Part shown: piece after piece, positions 13,764 to 21,784 of the stretch
Numbering within the stretch: position 1 is the stretch's first letter
How the letters are laid out: the number at the start of each line of letters is the position of its first letter
Source of the DNA: a virus
Virus record (IMG/VR): IMGVR_UViG_3300034105_003404
Location: 1-25,918 of that record
Length of the DNA: 25,918 nucleotides
Reading direction: 5' to 3' (one strand)
Made by a program: the position numbers and the translations under genes
The notes under the pieces: generated by a model
Database searches by the model: none
What the model was told of the DNA's origin: nothing
Seen by the model: the letters and a program-made list of their open reading frames with translations, nothing else

Positions 13764-14330
13764 TTACTTACTAAACCTCAAGTCAAGTGCCTTCCATGTT
13801 GACCACAAGAATTTCCTAATTGACGCTCTGGTTCTATCTTCTCGGCTCACGGGTTGCACTATTTCCTGAATTGCCAAATCTAAAGCTCTACCGGATATGT
13901 ATGCAACCTTGTAAATTGCATCTTGCCACTCATCACTGTTCTTGACTTTTTCCCAAGCGTACGGGTCAAACCTGTTGTATTTGCTAATCATTTCGTCATC
14001 GACATTTGAACGAGAACCCATTATCTCCATGTGCCAGCCAGTTGCTTTCTCTATTGCGAACAACAGCTCTATTATTCCACGGTCGCCATCTGAATCCTTC
14101 AGATTTTTAGCCATACGATTAAATTTTCGCTCAGTAATCATCTGGCAATAGACATCCAGCATGTTGGAATAGTCTGTTGCTTCAGCAATAAATGGGTTAT
14201 TTTCCATGTCAGTAAAAGATGAATCTTCAATCATCTCCTGTATTGCGTCTAGATAGTCAGACTCAGCTGCGATTGGGTCAATGTCTGCGTAGTCCTCAGA
14301 GTCTTCATCCATTGGTTCCCAATCTTCCAT
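13764..14330 (-). CDS. Hypothetical protein with acidic N terminus
   Basis: The 188-residue product begins with about 35 strongly acidic residues and continues as a helical domain (for example IIELLFAIEKATGWHMEIMG and AIYKVAYISGRALDLAIQEIV). No motif is recognisable. It lies between DUF932 and WhiB, starting 2 nt after the DUF932 stop, and so is translated from the same message. An acidic tail could mimic DNA or contact SSB-binding partners; that is speculation. Confidence 0.7.
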   Translation of the reverse strand: MEDWEPMDEDSEDYADIDPIAAESDYLDAIQEMIEDSSFTDMENNPFIAEATDYSNMLDVYCQMITERKFNRMAKNLKDSDGDRGIIELLFAIEKATGWHMEIMGSRSNVDDEMISKYNRFDPYAWEKVKNSDEWQDAIYKVAYISGRALDLAIQEIVQPVSREDRTRASIRKFLWSTWKALDLRFSK

Positions 14331-14332
14331 TT

Positions 14333-15352
14333 CTATGTACCAAGCAATGCTCTTTGCACTGCCAACTTCTTTTTTGTTGCAGAAGAATTTTCATCCATGC
14401 TAGCGATTGCAAGTTCTTCTGGGCTAGTGAATCTATAGTGGTCTAAGTATTCACAAATAGCATTATATACCGACCAAGCGTTGTAACCATATCCGGCAGC
14501 ATTTCTCTCGTTTTTATAAATAGAGTTAATTGCATCTTCTATAGAGTTCCGGTGTTCTCTTTGTCTCTTTGTTTCTGATTTTGTTCGAGGTGCAATTATT
14601 TTTAACACTGCATCCGAGATAGATGACACGGGTGTCTTTATAGAAAGAAGCTGCTCGGCACTACGGGTGAATTCATCTCCCCATTTAGTGGAAATTTCTA
14701 AAACTTCTTGAGCATCGTCAATTATCGAATCCATGTTTCGAGTATGTCTGGCTGTAAAAACTCTTCTTGCTGTTTTCTCACCTAGAACAACAGTGTTGTT
14801 GCACACCGCTCGTATTTCGGTATTTGAATATCTTATTGGCCACACACCATCGTGGCCTGCTGAGATGACTAGGTATCTAGCAAGCTTATCGTTAACACCA
14901 AGCGCATCAATCACAAGTGGACCGAGGTCTATTGTTGCAAAAAATCTTGAACCGCCCTTAAGACAGCCGCATGTATCAATAACTGCGTCACCCTTTGAAG
15001 CACCCACTACAGCAAGGGCTCTTTCAAGAACTTCGCTGTTCTGTCTTACTTCGTACCTTGTTCCAACTGTCGCCAACGGGTCAAAGGAGCCATCAAAATT
15101 CTGTTTTAGGGTCGCCCTACTGTCATTGATGACCACTGGTGAACCATCCGAGTTTCGGATTAGCTCTCCGGAATCATCTACGGCAGCTACCTTGGTGAGA
15201 ATAACGTCATAGTTCGCACTGGCGGCCTCAAGCATTGCCTCCATGGTCTGTAGGCCCTTCATGGGCGTTCCAAGCCGGTGCCAAGGCACCTGTCGGTCGT
15301 TGTAGGCCATACGAATCCTGCCATTTTTGGTTTTATCTAGTTCGTGAGCCAT
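14333..15352 (-). CDS. DUF932 phage/plasmid protein
   Basis: The 339-residue product fits the DUF932 (TIGR03299) family of phage and plasmid proteins: VPWHRLGTPM near the N terminus, the LATVGTRYEVRQNSEVLE block around 92-110, then RYLVISAGHDG and IRAVCNNTVV. The family is widespread in mobile elements with no settled function; a link to DNA recombination has been suggested. GGAGG 4 nt before the ATG at 15352 decides the start over an in-frame codon at 15367. It is the first gene of the 10.5-15.4 kb operon. Confidence 0.85.
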   Translation of the reverse strand: MAHELDKTKNGRIRMAYNDRQVPWHRLGTPMKGLQTMEAMLEAASANYDVILTKVAAVDDSGELIRNSDGSPVVINDSRATLKQNFDGSFDPLATVGTRYEVRQNSEVLERALAVVGASKGDAVIDTCGCLKGGSRFFATIDLGPLVIDALGVNDKLARYLVISAGHDGVWPIRYSNTEIRAVCNNTVVLGEKTARRVFTARHTRNMDSIIDDAQEVLEISTKWGDEFTRSAEQLLSIKTPVSSISDAVLKIIAPRTKSETKRQREHRNSIEDAINSIYKNERNAAGYGYNAWSVYNAICEYLDHYRFTSPEELAIASMDENSSATKKKLAVQRALLGT

Positions 15353-15369
15353 TTTTCCTCCACCCAATT

Positions 15370-15393
15370 ATCCCACAGCATTACTTTAGTCAA
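15370..15393 (-). promoter_or_regulatory. Likely promoter of the DUF932/primase operon
   Basis: On the minus strand TTGACT (15393-15388) is followed by GATAAT/TAATTG at 15-17 bp. It faces the plus-strand promoter at 15399-15427, and the two divergent -35 boxes are only 5 bp apart. Confidence 0.5.
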
Positions 15394-15398
15394 AATAC

Positions 15399-15427
15399 TT
15401 GCAATTATTAAAAAGTGGCTGTATTCT
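15399..15427 (+). promoter_or_regulatory. Promoter of the 15434 operon, leaderless output
   Basis: TTGCAA (15399-15404), a 17-bp spacer and TATTCT (15422-15427). The ATG at 15434 follows after 6 nt, so the transcript should begin at the start codon. Confidence 0.7.
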
Positions 15428-15433
15428 TTTGTC

Positions 15434-16093
15434 ATGACAACAACTTACTCCCCAAAAACCCAAGAATTCCTCACTAGCTTTTCCGACCAGGCTATCCAAA
15501 TGATGATGATGACAAAGCTCATGGGTAGCAAGATTGAGAAAGGCCCAGTAGACACCCCATCTGTGCTCTTTTATGCAGTTCCGGGAAAAGACAACCCCCT
15601 CGAAGAGGAAGTTGGAGTTGTTGAGATTAACCCGGACGACGGGGCACCCGCAGACCACATTTTCAACTGGCTCATTGGCGTATACAAGGATGTTTCCGTT
15701 GCCCCAATATGGGGAGGAATCATTTCTGATGTCGTAGCCCATTGTGGGAGCAAAAGCGAACACGACACCGTTGAGCAAATGAATGACATTAAGAGCAGGT
15801 ACCCAGGAAAGAACCTGCAACAGATTTTTAACGAGAATCCGCTTGAGAGCTCGCTGACTGAAGGCTTGACAACAATCATTTTTGACAGCTACGGGAACTT
15901 CGCCACCAATCTCACAACCTATAAGTATTCCGACGAGGGAACCCCTGTTTTTACTTTCAGCAAAAGCGAATTTATTGGTTCAATGTTTGGCGATAATGCT
16001 GAGTCTTACTCAAATCAAAAACTGACCTCACAAATTCAAGCTTTTATCATTGCGGTTGAAGTTTCGGAAAGCATCAAATCAAATGGAGAATAA
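15434..16093 (+). CDS. Hypothetical protein, 219 aa, leaderless
   Basis: I do not recognise this soluble acidic protein. It contains a methionine-rich helix (QAIQMMMMTKLMG near 20-32) and one cysteine. An upstream start at 15344 would lie before the promoter, so the ATG at 15434 is used. It heads a three-gene operon that overlaps head to tail to 16633. Confidence 0.75.
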   Translation: MTTTYSPKTQEFLTSFSDQAIQMMMMTKLMGSKIEKGPVDTPSVLFYAVPGKDNPLEEEVGVVEINPDDGAPADHIFNWLIGVYKDVSVAPIWGGIISDVVAHCGSKSEHDTVEQMNDIKSRYPGKNLQQIFNENPLESSLTEGLTTIIFDSYGNFATNLTTYKYSDEGTPVFTFSKSEFIGSMFGDNAESYSNQKLTSQIQAFIIAVEVSESIKSNGE

Positions 16094-16304
16094 CGAAGCG
16101 TACATGGAGTCGGTTCTTGCTCAATCAGCACATGTCTTGCGACGTGTTGCCGTTATCCGAGACCACGGGTTCACATTTGATTCAGAAACATCAACTCTCT
16201 TGGACCAAACATTGGAACTTATTGATGAAATTTCAGAAAATGAAAGCAAAAAGTGGGGATTCACACCAGGACCATCATGCGATGGATACCCAGGTAAGCG
16301 ATGA
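16083..16304 (+). CDS. Small helical protein, 73 aa
   Basis: The product (MENNEAYMESVLAQSAH...) is mostly helical, with a glycine/proline-rich end (GFTPGPSCDGYPGKR). The ATG at 16083 overlaps the previous stop by 11 nt; a second ATG at 16104 is possible. Coupled translation makes it part of the 15434 operon. Function is unknown. Confidence 0.6.
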   Translation: MENNEAYMESVLAQSAHVLRRVAVIRDHGFTFDSETSTLLDQTLELIDEISENESKKWGFTPGPSCDGYPGKR

Positions 16305-16633
16305 TATTTTCATTTGAATTCAACTTGTCTAAGCTGCAGGCAGAACTCATGACCGAAGCGCTTCTAGGAATGATTAATACGGGTAAACGCCTAGCTGCAT
16401 CATTGGATGAAGAAGGTGGCTTGCGCACTCATCTGAACGGCCGGAATTTGAGCGAAAACGAAGTATCCCAGTTAATTCTTGCTTTTCAGCAGGCTAACTC
16501 AATACTCGGAGAGATTGAACAAATTGAAGAAGAAGAGAATAAAGCTGAAGCAAAGAAAAGTGTTTCTGGAGTGATTGACGATATTTATGAAATGCTTCAA
16601 TCATCAGAAAACCCTCCACCTTTCAATCTGTAA
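16301..16633 (+). CDS. Hypothetical helical protein, 110 aa
   Basis: It starts in an ATGA overlap with the preceding gene. A central acidic coiled-coil-like stretch (ILGEIEQIEEEENKAEAKK, 67-85) lies between helices. No family is recognisable. Its last 37 nt overlap the end of the convergent gene at 16597, so the two messages are complementary at their 3' ends. Confidence 0.65.
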   Translation: MIFSFEFNLSKLQAELMTEALLGMINTGKRLAASLDEEGGLRTHLNGRNLSENEVSQLILAFQQANSILGEIEQIEEEENKAEAKKSVSGVIDDIYEMLQSSENPPPFNL

Positions 16634-17007
16634 ACTCCGTTCTCTAAATCGCTGCTTAAATATTCCCTCCATCTAACACTGAACTCTGCATGAGTCTCAT
16701 TGTCTTTGGGTGAATAATCAAATGCGGTGTTGGCTTCCTTGAGTTTTACTTTTTCATCATTGATAATTCCGTGTTTTGAATAAAGGTCAGACAATGCGTC
16801 GTTGGGCGAATCACCAACACCAATCATCTTTGCTTCTTCTGAATCCCAAAAATCTAATGCATCACAGTCATCGCCTGATATGTAATTAGATAAACCTTCA
16901 GATTCCTCTGAATAATCTGCAATTGCAAACCACTTGCCACCTTCGTAAACGCCCGAATAACGTGATTCCCTTATCACTACTGGGTAAAGGGATATTGCAT
17001 CACTCAT
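16597..17007 (-). CDS. Hypothetical protein with 'SGVYEGGKWFA' motif
   Basis: The 136-residue protein has YSGVYEGGKWFAIAD near the N terminus, then a GDDCDALDFW block and GVGDSPNDALSDLY, an ordered motif set I recall from unrelated phage hypothetical proteins. Function is unknown. The ATG at 17007 sits inside the thioredoxin stop (ATGAGTGA, 8-nt overlap), so it is co-translated with thioredoxin. A longer frame to 17052 would overlap that gene further without reason. Confidence 0.7.
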   Translation of the reverse strand: MSDAISLYPVVIRESRYSGVYEGGKWFAIADYSEESEGLSNYISGDDCDALDFWDSEEAKMIGVGDSPNDALSDLYSKHGIINDEKVKLKEANTAFDYSPKDNETHAEFSVRWREYLSSDLENGVYRLKGGGFSDD

Positions 17008-17338
17008 CTTCGTATGATTCAGCTGATAAAACTTTCTCGAGTTCCGTAACAATAAAGTCCGGTCCAGCAGCTCCGACTATCGTTGAGACGACTTCTCCGT
17101 CAGCAAATATCAGAAGTGTTGGAATACTCATAACATTGAACCGTTGTGCCAACGCTCTGTTCTTATCAACATCAGATTTAACAAATCGTATTATTCCTTC
17201 GTATGCGGTACTGAGCTCCTCTAGGAGTGGGGTCATGTATTGGCACGGCCCGCACCATGTGGCCCATATGTCAAGGACCATGGGGGTTCCGCTCTCCGCT
17301 AGAACTGAATCAAATTCGTCTTGGGTTATTTCTCTCAT
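17000..17338 (-). CDS. trxA: Thioredoxin
   Basis: The 112-residue protein is a complete thioredoxin: the WCGPC active site at 28-32 follows strand MVLDIWAT, the cis-proline is in MSIPTLLIF, and a glycine before the final helix is present. It should reduce disulphides in the cytoplasm. The class II ribonucleotide reductase at 1841-3769 needs such a reductant for its tail cysteines. The frame extends to 17425, but TACAAT ends 6 nt before the ATG at 17338 and homology begins there. It diverges from WhiB 3 across a shared inverted repeat. Confidence 0.95.
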   Translation of the reverse strand: MREITQDEFDSVLAESGTPMVLDIWATWCGPCQYMTPLLEELSTAYEGIIRFVKSDVDKNRALAQRFNVMSIPTLLIFADGEVVSTIVGAAGPDFIVTELEKVLSAESYEDE

Positions 17339-17344
17339 ATGTCC

Positions 17345-17415
17345 ATTGTATTCCCTATTTGTCCACCCACAAATATGCCTTGCGGGTTGCAACTGGCTAT
17401 GTGGGTGGCTATATT
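17345..17415. promoter_or_regulatory. Divergent thioredoxin/WhiB promoters sharing an inverted repeat
   Basis: Plus strand: TTGCAA (17387-17392), 17 bp, TATATT (17410-17415) drives WhiB 3. Minus strand: TACAAT (17350-17345), with a TTG-type -35 16 bp away, drives thioredoxin. A 9-bp inverted repeat, CCACCCACA (17363-17371) and TGTGGGTGG (17400-17408), puts one arm at the thioredoxin -35 and the other inside the WhiB spacer. One regulator, possibly WhiB itself, could control both. Confidence 0.65.
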
Positions 17416-17443
17416 GACTGAACACCCATATTAAAGGAGCTTT

Positions 17444-17674
17444 ATGATTTACTCAGGCGATAACTGGCGCTCATCACGGGCGTGTATTGATGCCAGCACA
17501 CTTACCTTTTTCCCTAGCAGCCGAAAGGTGCGATTACAGGCTCTTGCCTATTGTGGAATTTGTCTTGTTCGTGGTGAGTGTCTCAAGTATGCTCTTGATA
17601 ATTCAATTGAGTTTGGAATCTACGGAGGAAAGACTGAAGACGAACGAAAGGTTATCTTGCGTCGCAGGCAATGA
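17444..17674 (+). CDS. WhiB-family transcription factor (third, short form)
   Basis: The 76-residue protein has Cys14, Cys37-x2-Cys40, Cys46 and GIYGG at 58-62, the minimal WhiB core. AAAGGAG 6 nt before the ATG is a strong ribosome-binding site, unlike most genes here. It is co-transcribed with the SNF2-like helicase, which starts in the ATGA at its end, and diverges from thioredoxin. A redox-sensing switch is an attractive but unproven reading. Confidence 0.9.
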   Translation: MIYSGDNWRSSRACIDASTLTFFPSSRKVRLQALAYCGICLVRGECLKYALDNSIEFGIYGGKTEDERKVILRRRQ

Positions 17675-19608
17675 ACGAAAAAAGACTCTGGCTAAATGAC
17701 GACCATCTAATAATCGACTTTCCATACGACCCAGATGAGGTCGCAGCGATTAAAAAGATACCTGGGGCTAAGTGGGACAAGCTTGCCCATGTTTGGCGTG
17801 CTCCCGCTACGAGCCTTTCGCAGGTTCGGGATTTTGCGATACTTCATGACTTTGAAGTAGATACATCCATAATGCTATTTGATGAGCCAAAACGACTAAA
17901 CAAGTCATTTGGTATGTGGAGCGACGATAGCTGGATTTATCTTGGCTTTAACTACGACCAGGTAAAAGTTCGTTCGGTTAAGCAGCTTCCCGGTGTTACA
18001 TGGGATTCAAAATCAAAAGCCTGGAAAGTCCCCAGAACGGCAGTTCGTGAAGCAATTCAATGGGCGACAATGTTCAAGATGGATGTATCAGCAGAACTTC
18101 ATCTTGACGCAGAAGAGTTTGCTGAAGTTAGCAGAAAACGAGCAGATGCATCACGCGCTTACAGTGCAGAAATAGAAATACCGAACATTTCTGGTTCTCT
18201 TCTTCCATACCAAATGGCTGGAGTGTCGTATGCACATCAGACTAGAAGGTGCTTCATTGCTGATGACATGGGTCTGGGTAAGACTCTTCAAGCCCTAGCA
18301 ACACTCGAGTACTGTGCGTCTCTTGGAGAAGATGTTTATCCAGCAATAGTTATGTGTCCATCAAACCTTGTCCTTAACTGGAAGTCAGAAGTCGAAAAGT
18401 GGACACCATCCAGGACCGCTACTGTCGTAACAGACCGTTCTGATTTTCCTGAAGAAGAACACGACATAATCGTAATTGGCTATGCAAACATTCATCACTG
18501 GGTCAAAAGCCTCAAGGGATACAAGTCATTGATATGCGATGAATCTCACTACCTAAAAACTCCAACTGCCCAGCGCACCAAAGCAGCTATAAAGATTTCA
18601 AAAACCATTAAGTCTGGAGTTGTTTTGTGTCTTACTGGCACGCCTGTCACTAATAGGCCTGCTGAGTATGCAAGCCAACTGGAGATAATCGGCCGTCTCA
18701 ATGAGCTTGGTGGCACATGGGGCTTCTATAGGCGCTACTGCGGAGCATTCAAGGACAAGTGGGGCCACTGGAACACATCTGGGGCGACAAACCTTCAGGA
18801 GCTGAACGAGATACTTCGTTCTCTTTGTTATATACGTAGGACAAAAGAACAGGTTCTTCCGGAACTTCCAGATGTCATACACGATAGACATATGGTGAGC
18901 CTTTCAGAAAAACACAAACTAGAGTACAAAAAAGCAGAAGACGACATAGTCGAGTACCTTGTGCAGCGCGCAAAAGAAATTGCTCTAGAAATTGGCAAAT
19001 CTCCACATTCGGCTGCAGTTGTTGCACGCATAAAAGCTGAATCAAATGTCCACCTTGTAAAGCTGTCCGTGCTACGCCGGCTGGCTGCTAAGGGCAAGAT
19101 GGAATCAATTAAGGAGTGGGTTAAAAACCAGATTGAAGCCGGCGAAAAAGTTGTAATTGCCGCACACCATAGAGATGTTGTTGATGCCTTAGCAAATGAG
19201 TTTGGTGGATTAAAAATTCAGGGTGGCATGGATGTACACGAAGTTGAAAAAGCAAAGAAAGACTTTCAAAACTTGTCTACGGAAGAAGCTCCTGTAATAG
19301 TTCTATCTATGCAAGCTGCAAAAACCGGACACACACTTACGGCAGCTCAGAAAGTTCTGTTCGTGGAGCTCCCATGGACGCCAGCTGATGTTGACCAGCT
19401 CTACAGTCGATGTCACAGGCTTGGACAAAAAGGTTCAGTAATGGTTACCTACGCAATAGCTACGGGCACTGTTGATGAACAAATCTACGACCTAATTCAA
19501 TCAAAGCGCTCAATAGTAAATGCTGCCGTTGATGGTTCAGACATTTCTTCTGATGATTCTTCAAGCAGGCTTGTACTTGACTACCTAAAACAAGGGCTTA
19601 ATCGTTAA
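17671..19608 (+). CDS. SNF2-family (SMARCAL1/HARP-like) DNA helicase
   Basis: The 645-residue protein has two N-terminal repeats (IKKIPGAKWDKLAHVWRAP at 28-46 and VKQLPGVTWDSKSKAWKVP at 103-121) resembling the substrate-recognition domains of bacterial and phage SMARCAL1-like enzymes. The ATPase follows: Walker A DDMGLGKT at 198-205, DESH at 290-293, TGTP at 322-325, and motif VI SRCHRLGQ in the C-terminal lobe. Such enzymes remodel or reanneal branched DNA at stalled forks. All motifs are intact. It follows WhiB by an ATGA overlap and ends convergently with an 11-nt overlap. Confidence 0.9.
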   Translation: MNEKRLWLNDDHLIIDFPYDPDEVAAIKKIPGAKWDKLAHVWRAPATSLSQVRDFAILHDFEVDTSIMLFDEPKRLNKSFGMWSDDSWIYLGFNYDQVKVRSVKQLPGVTWDSKSKAWKVPRTAVREAIQWATMFKMDVSAELHLDAEEFAEVSRKRADASRAYSAEIEIPNISGSLLPYQMAGVSYAHQTRRCFIADDMGLGKTLQALATLEYCASLGEDVYPAIVMCPSNLVLNWKSEVEKWTPSRTATVVTDRSDFPEEEHDIIVIGYANIHHWVKSLKGYKSLICDESHYLKTPTAQRTKAAIKISKTIKSGVVLCLTGTPVTNRPAEYASQLEIIGRLNELGGTWGFYRRYCGAFKDKWGHWNTSGATNLQELNEILRSLCYIRRTKEQVLPELPDVIHDRHMVSLSEKHKLEYKKAEDDIVEYLVQRAKEIALEIGKSPHSAAVVARIKAESNVHLVKLSVLRRLAAKGKMESIKEWVKNQIEAGEKVVIAAHHRDVVDALANEFGGLKIQGGMDVHEVEKAKKDFQNLSTEEAPVIVLSMQAAKTGHTLTAAQKVLFVELPWTPADVDQLYSRCHRLGQKGSVMVTYAIATGTVDEQIYDLIQSKRSIVNAAVDGSDISSDDSSSRLVLDYLKQGLNR

Positions 19609-19756
19609 TAACCTTTAAGCACTCTTTGCAGGTAACAAAAGATTTGTTTGCTGTAACATAATATGAGCCATCATCAAGACCGCAAGAGGTGAGGTAGAAA
19701 CTAAGACCGTGCCATCCGTTGCTGTAGTGAACAACTTTAATTTCTTGCTCGCTCAC
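19598..19756 (-). CDS. Small zinc-ribbon-like protein, 52 aa
   Basis: The frame starts with GTG at 19756, with GGAG 5 nt upstream, directly after the stop of the DUF1599 gene. The product has one cysteine in TSCGLDDG and a CKEC pair near the end (VTCKECLKVIND), plus two histidines, and so could bind zinc. Small phage proteins of this build are common; function is unknown. It overlaps the convergent helicase by 11 nt. Confidence 0.65.
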   Translation of the reverse strand: MSEQEIKVVHYSNGWHGLSFYLTSCGLDDGSYYVTANKSFVTCKECLKVIND

Positions 19757-19758
19757 TA

Positions 19759-20298
19759 CTACTCCAGGCTAAGTAAGAATGTTCCCGATTCCCACATGAT
19801 TCCAATTGCTGAGTAACCAATTACATCCATCACATTGTCCTTGATTGATTCGTTGTTGGGGTTTGTATTATTGCCAACAAGATTTTCAAGTCTCGCAATC
19901 TTGTCGTGAACCCTAACCATCAATCCAGCTCTACCAAATCGCTGAATGTTCTCGTGGCCATAATCATGTTGTTTTCTGCACAAAGTTTCGTGCACTTCAG
20001 GTGATGTCAAATTAAAACCAAGAGAGCGTGAGAGCATGCTGGCAAGCCTTCCAATCCCCCTCCATGCCTGTGAGGCATCTTTTGCTTCGTGATGAAACAT
20101 GTCATCTATAAACACGTCGTGTGAAACTCGGAGCATCTTGATAATGGGCATACTCGCATCTTCAAAAGATGCAATAATCTTCAAGATGCTGTCCCAGGCC
20201 AGGTCTTGTTCTTCTTCTGGCGGGAGTATCTTACTCAACGCAATTGCGGCGGCGGCATTCCATGTTTTTGGTGTTTCTTTATACATTTGCTCAGTCAT
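19759..20298 (-). CDS. DUF1599 / nucleotide-modification-associated protein
   Basis: Residues about 109-170 of this 179-residue protein (KQHDYGHENIQRFGRAG, VRVHDKIARLENL, then ESIKDNVMDVIGYSAIG) match DUF1599 (nucleotide modification associated domain 1). The family is found beside base-modification genes in phages and is related to all-alpha NTP pyrophosphatases such as MazG. The acidic and His residues in the helices fit that. It begins 8 nt inside the end of the DNA methyltransferase, supporting a joint role in DNA or nucleotide modification. Confidence 0.75.
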   Translation of the reverse strand: MTEQMYKETPKTWNAAAAIALSKILPPEEEQDLAWDSILKIIASFEDASMPIIKMLRVSHDVFIDDMFHHEAKDASQAWRGIGRLASMLSRSLGFNLTSPEVHETLCRKQHDYGHENIQRFGRAGLMVRVHDKIARLENLVGNNTNPNNESIKDNVMDVIGYSAIGIMWESGTFLLSLE

Positions 20299-21784
20299 TT
20301 AATAATCCTTTGAAGATTTTTCCAAGCCATTCGGCTACGGGTGCAGCCACTCCATTCCCGGTCTGCTTGTACCTAGCTGTATCGGGTTGTTCTTTGCCAT
20401 CCGCACGCCACCTAGTGTGGTCCACGGGCCAGCCCATCAAAATTTCACACTCTTTTGGTAATAAACGCCTAACTACCATGTTCTGCAACACTCCGGTTGA
20501 CTGTTTTGTCCCCGCCCTAATTGCATGATGAATGCCACCATCAACAAGCTTGTCATTGTATTCATCGTAAGCAATTGCGTCAATCACTAGATTTTCACCT
20601 CGGCTCGATGGTACGCCGCCGTCACCACCACTACGAAGTGTCATTGCAACCCCATCATTGAGCTCTTCCATTTGAGCAACCATTGGTGTGTTTAGTCCAC
20701 CCGTTCCCATGAATGCAGTCAATGTGTTGATGGTGTCACCCTGTAGTCGTACGCCATCTTGTCTGTGTGGGTGAAAGACTATTGGTGAGTTTTCATCTTC
20801 ATAGGCGACACTTGGTGACTGTTGCGTAGCTTTAAGTGTTGGTGAGTGGTCTGTAAAAACATTTGCATTTGAACCGAACTGTGTATCAAAAGAAAAAACT
20901 TGATTGTCTTCAACAATTAATTTATCTTCGGCAACATACTGAGTGCCAACACCCCTCCAGTCTCTAGCTTGCAGTGTCCCTATGACATCTTGATATGAAT
21001 CTGTTGTGGTTTCAATACTGTCAGTTAGTATGGTGCCTGGGCCTTTTGCATCACGGGCACGCAATGTTAGAGCGGTGTCTGTTTCTTGCCATTTAGCAAA
21101 ACCGCTATTCTCGTATGCTAGGACTCCCTGTTCGCTACTGCTTCCAATGCTTGACGAAGCTTTTCCGGAAGCTTTTTGTTTCTCCTGTCGGCCCTTCTGA
21201 GAATGCCTTCGCACGCCCTCTTGGACAGGTAATAGCGGGATGGGACTTCGCTCTGCGGCACCAATATCGTATGTAGCACACACGAAGATGCGGCGCCGTC
21301 GCTGGGCGACTCCGTAGTACTGAGCATCAAGGATTGCCCAGTCAAGCGCCACGCACCCTGATTTGGCCATTTCATCGAGGACGACCCCAAAGTCAGCACC
21401 CTTGTTGGAAGTAAGTGCTCCGGGAACGTTTTCCCAGATTGCGAGTCGTGGGTATTGTCCATTTGTTGCATCACGCATCTCCTTGATTATTCTCATTGCT
21501 TCATGGAACAAACCAGAGCGTGCACCATCAAGGCCTGCGCGTTTGCCGGCCACGGAGAGGTCCTGACACGGACTTCCAAAGTTAATGCAGTCAACTGGTT
21601 CTATCTCGTTGCCCTTTACATCCCTGACATCTAAGTACTTGGGGATGTCGGGCCAGTGCTTGCTGAGTATTCGCTGACATGCAGGGTCCCACTCAGCTTG
21701 CCATTTGCACTGCCATCCGGCAGCTTCGAATCCAAGGTCGAAGCCGCCGACGCCGGCAAATAGACTGCCGAAGGTAAGGCTCAG
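20291..21784 (-). CDS. DNA cytosine-5 methyltransferase with apparent CTG start
   Basis: The 497-residue enzyme has motif I (FAGVGGFDLG at 9-18), motif IV GSPCQ with catalytic Cys73, motif VI ENV at 118-120, motif VIII QRRRR, and motifs IX-X in RRLLPKECEILMGWP and QTGNGVAAP. The long middle contains several RxRDxxGxGT-like turns typical of phage enzymes. It methylates C5 of cytosine in a site that cannot be read from sequence. The first in-frame ATG/GTG/TTG after the upstream stop is at 21553, which would remove motifs I and IV. The only reasonable start is CTG at 21784, overlapping the SSB stop as CTGA, with GAGGAAG 8 nt upstream. Confidence 0.88.
   Translation of the reverse strand: MSLTFGSLFAGVGGFDLGFEAAGWQCKWQAEWDPACQRILSKHWPDIPKYLDVRDVKGNEIEPVDCINFGSPCQDLSVAGKRAGLDGARSGLFHEAMRIIKEMRDATNGQYPRLAIWENVPGALTSNKGADFGVVLDEMAKSGCVALDWAILDAQYYGVAQRRRRIFVCATYDIGAAERSPIPLLPVQEGVRRHSQKGRQEKQKASGKASSSIGSSSEQGVLAYENSGFAKWQETDTALTLRARDAKGPGTILTDSIETTTDSYQDVIGTLQARDWRGVGTQYVAEDKLIVEDNQVFSFDTQFGSNANVFTDHSPTLKATQQSPSVAYEDENSPIVFHPHRQDGVRLQGDTINTLTAFMGTGGLNTPMVAQMEELNDGVAMTLRSGGDGGVPSSRGENLVIDAIAYDEYNDKLVDGGIHHAIRAGTKQSTGVLQNMVVRRLLPKECEILMGWPVDHTRWRADGKEQPDTARYKQTGNGVAAPVAEWLGKIFKGLLND

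Noticed and set aside
13942-15212. Plus-strand frames opposite DUF932 and its neighbour
   Set aside because: They lie entirely within well-supported minus-strand genes and resemble no protein.
15344-15433. Upstream start of the 15434 gene
   Set aside because: It precedes the promoter and overlaps the divergent DUF932 start region.
21553-21555. GTG at 21553 as the start of the methyltransferase
   Set aside because: It would remove motif I and the catalytic PCQ, both present in frame upstream.
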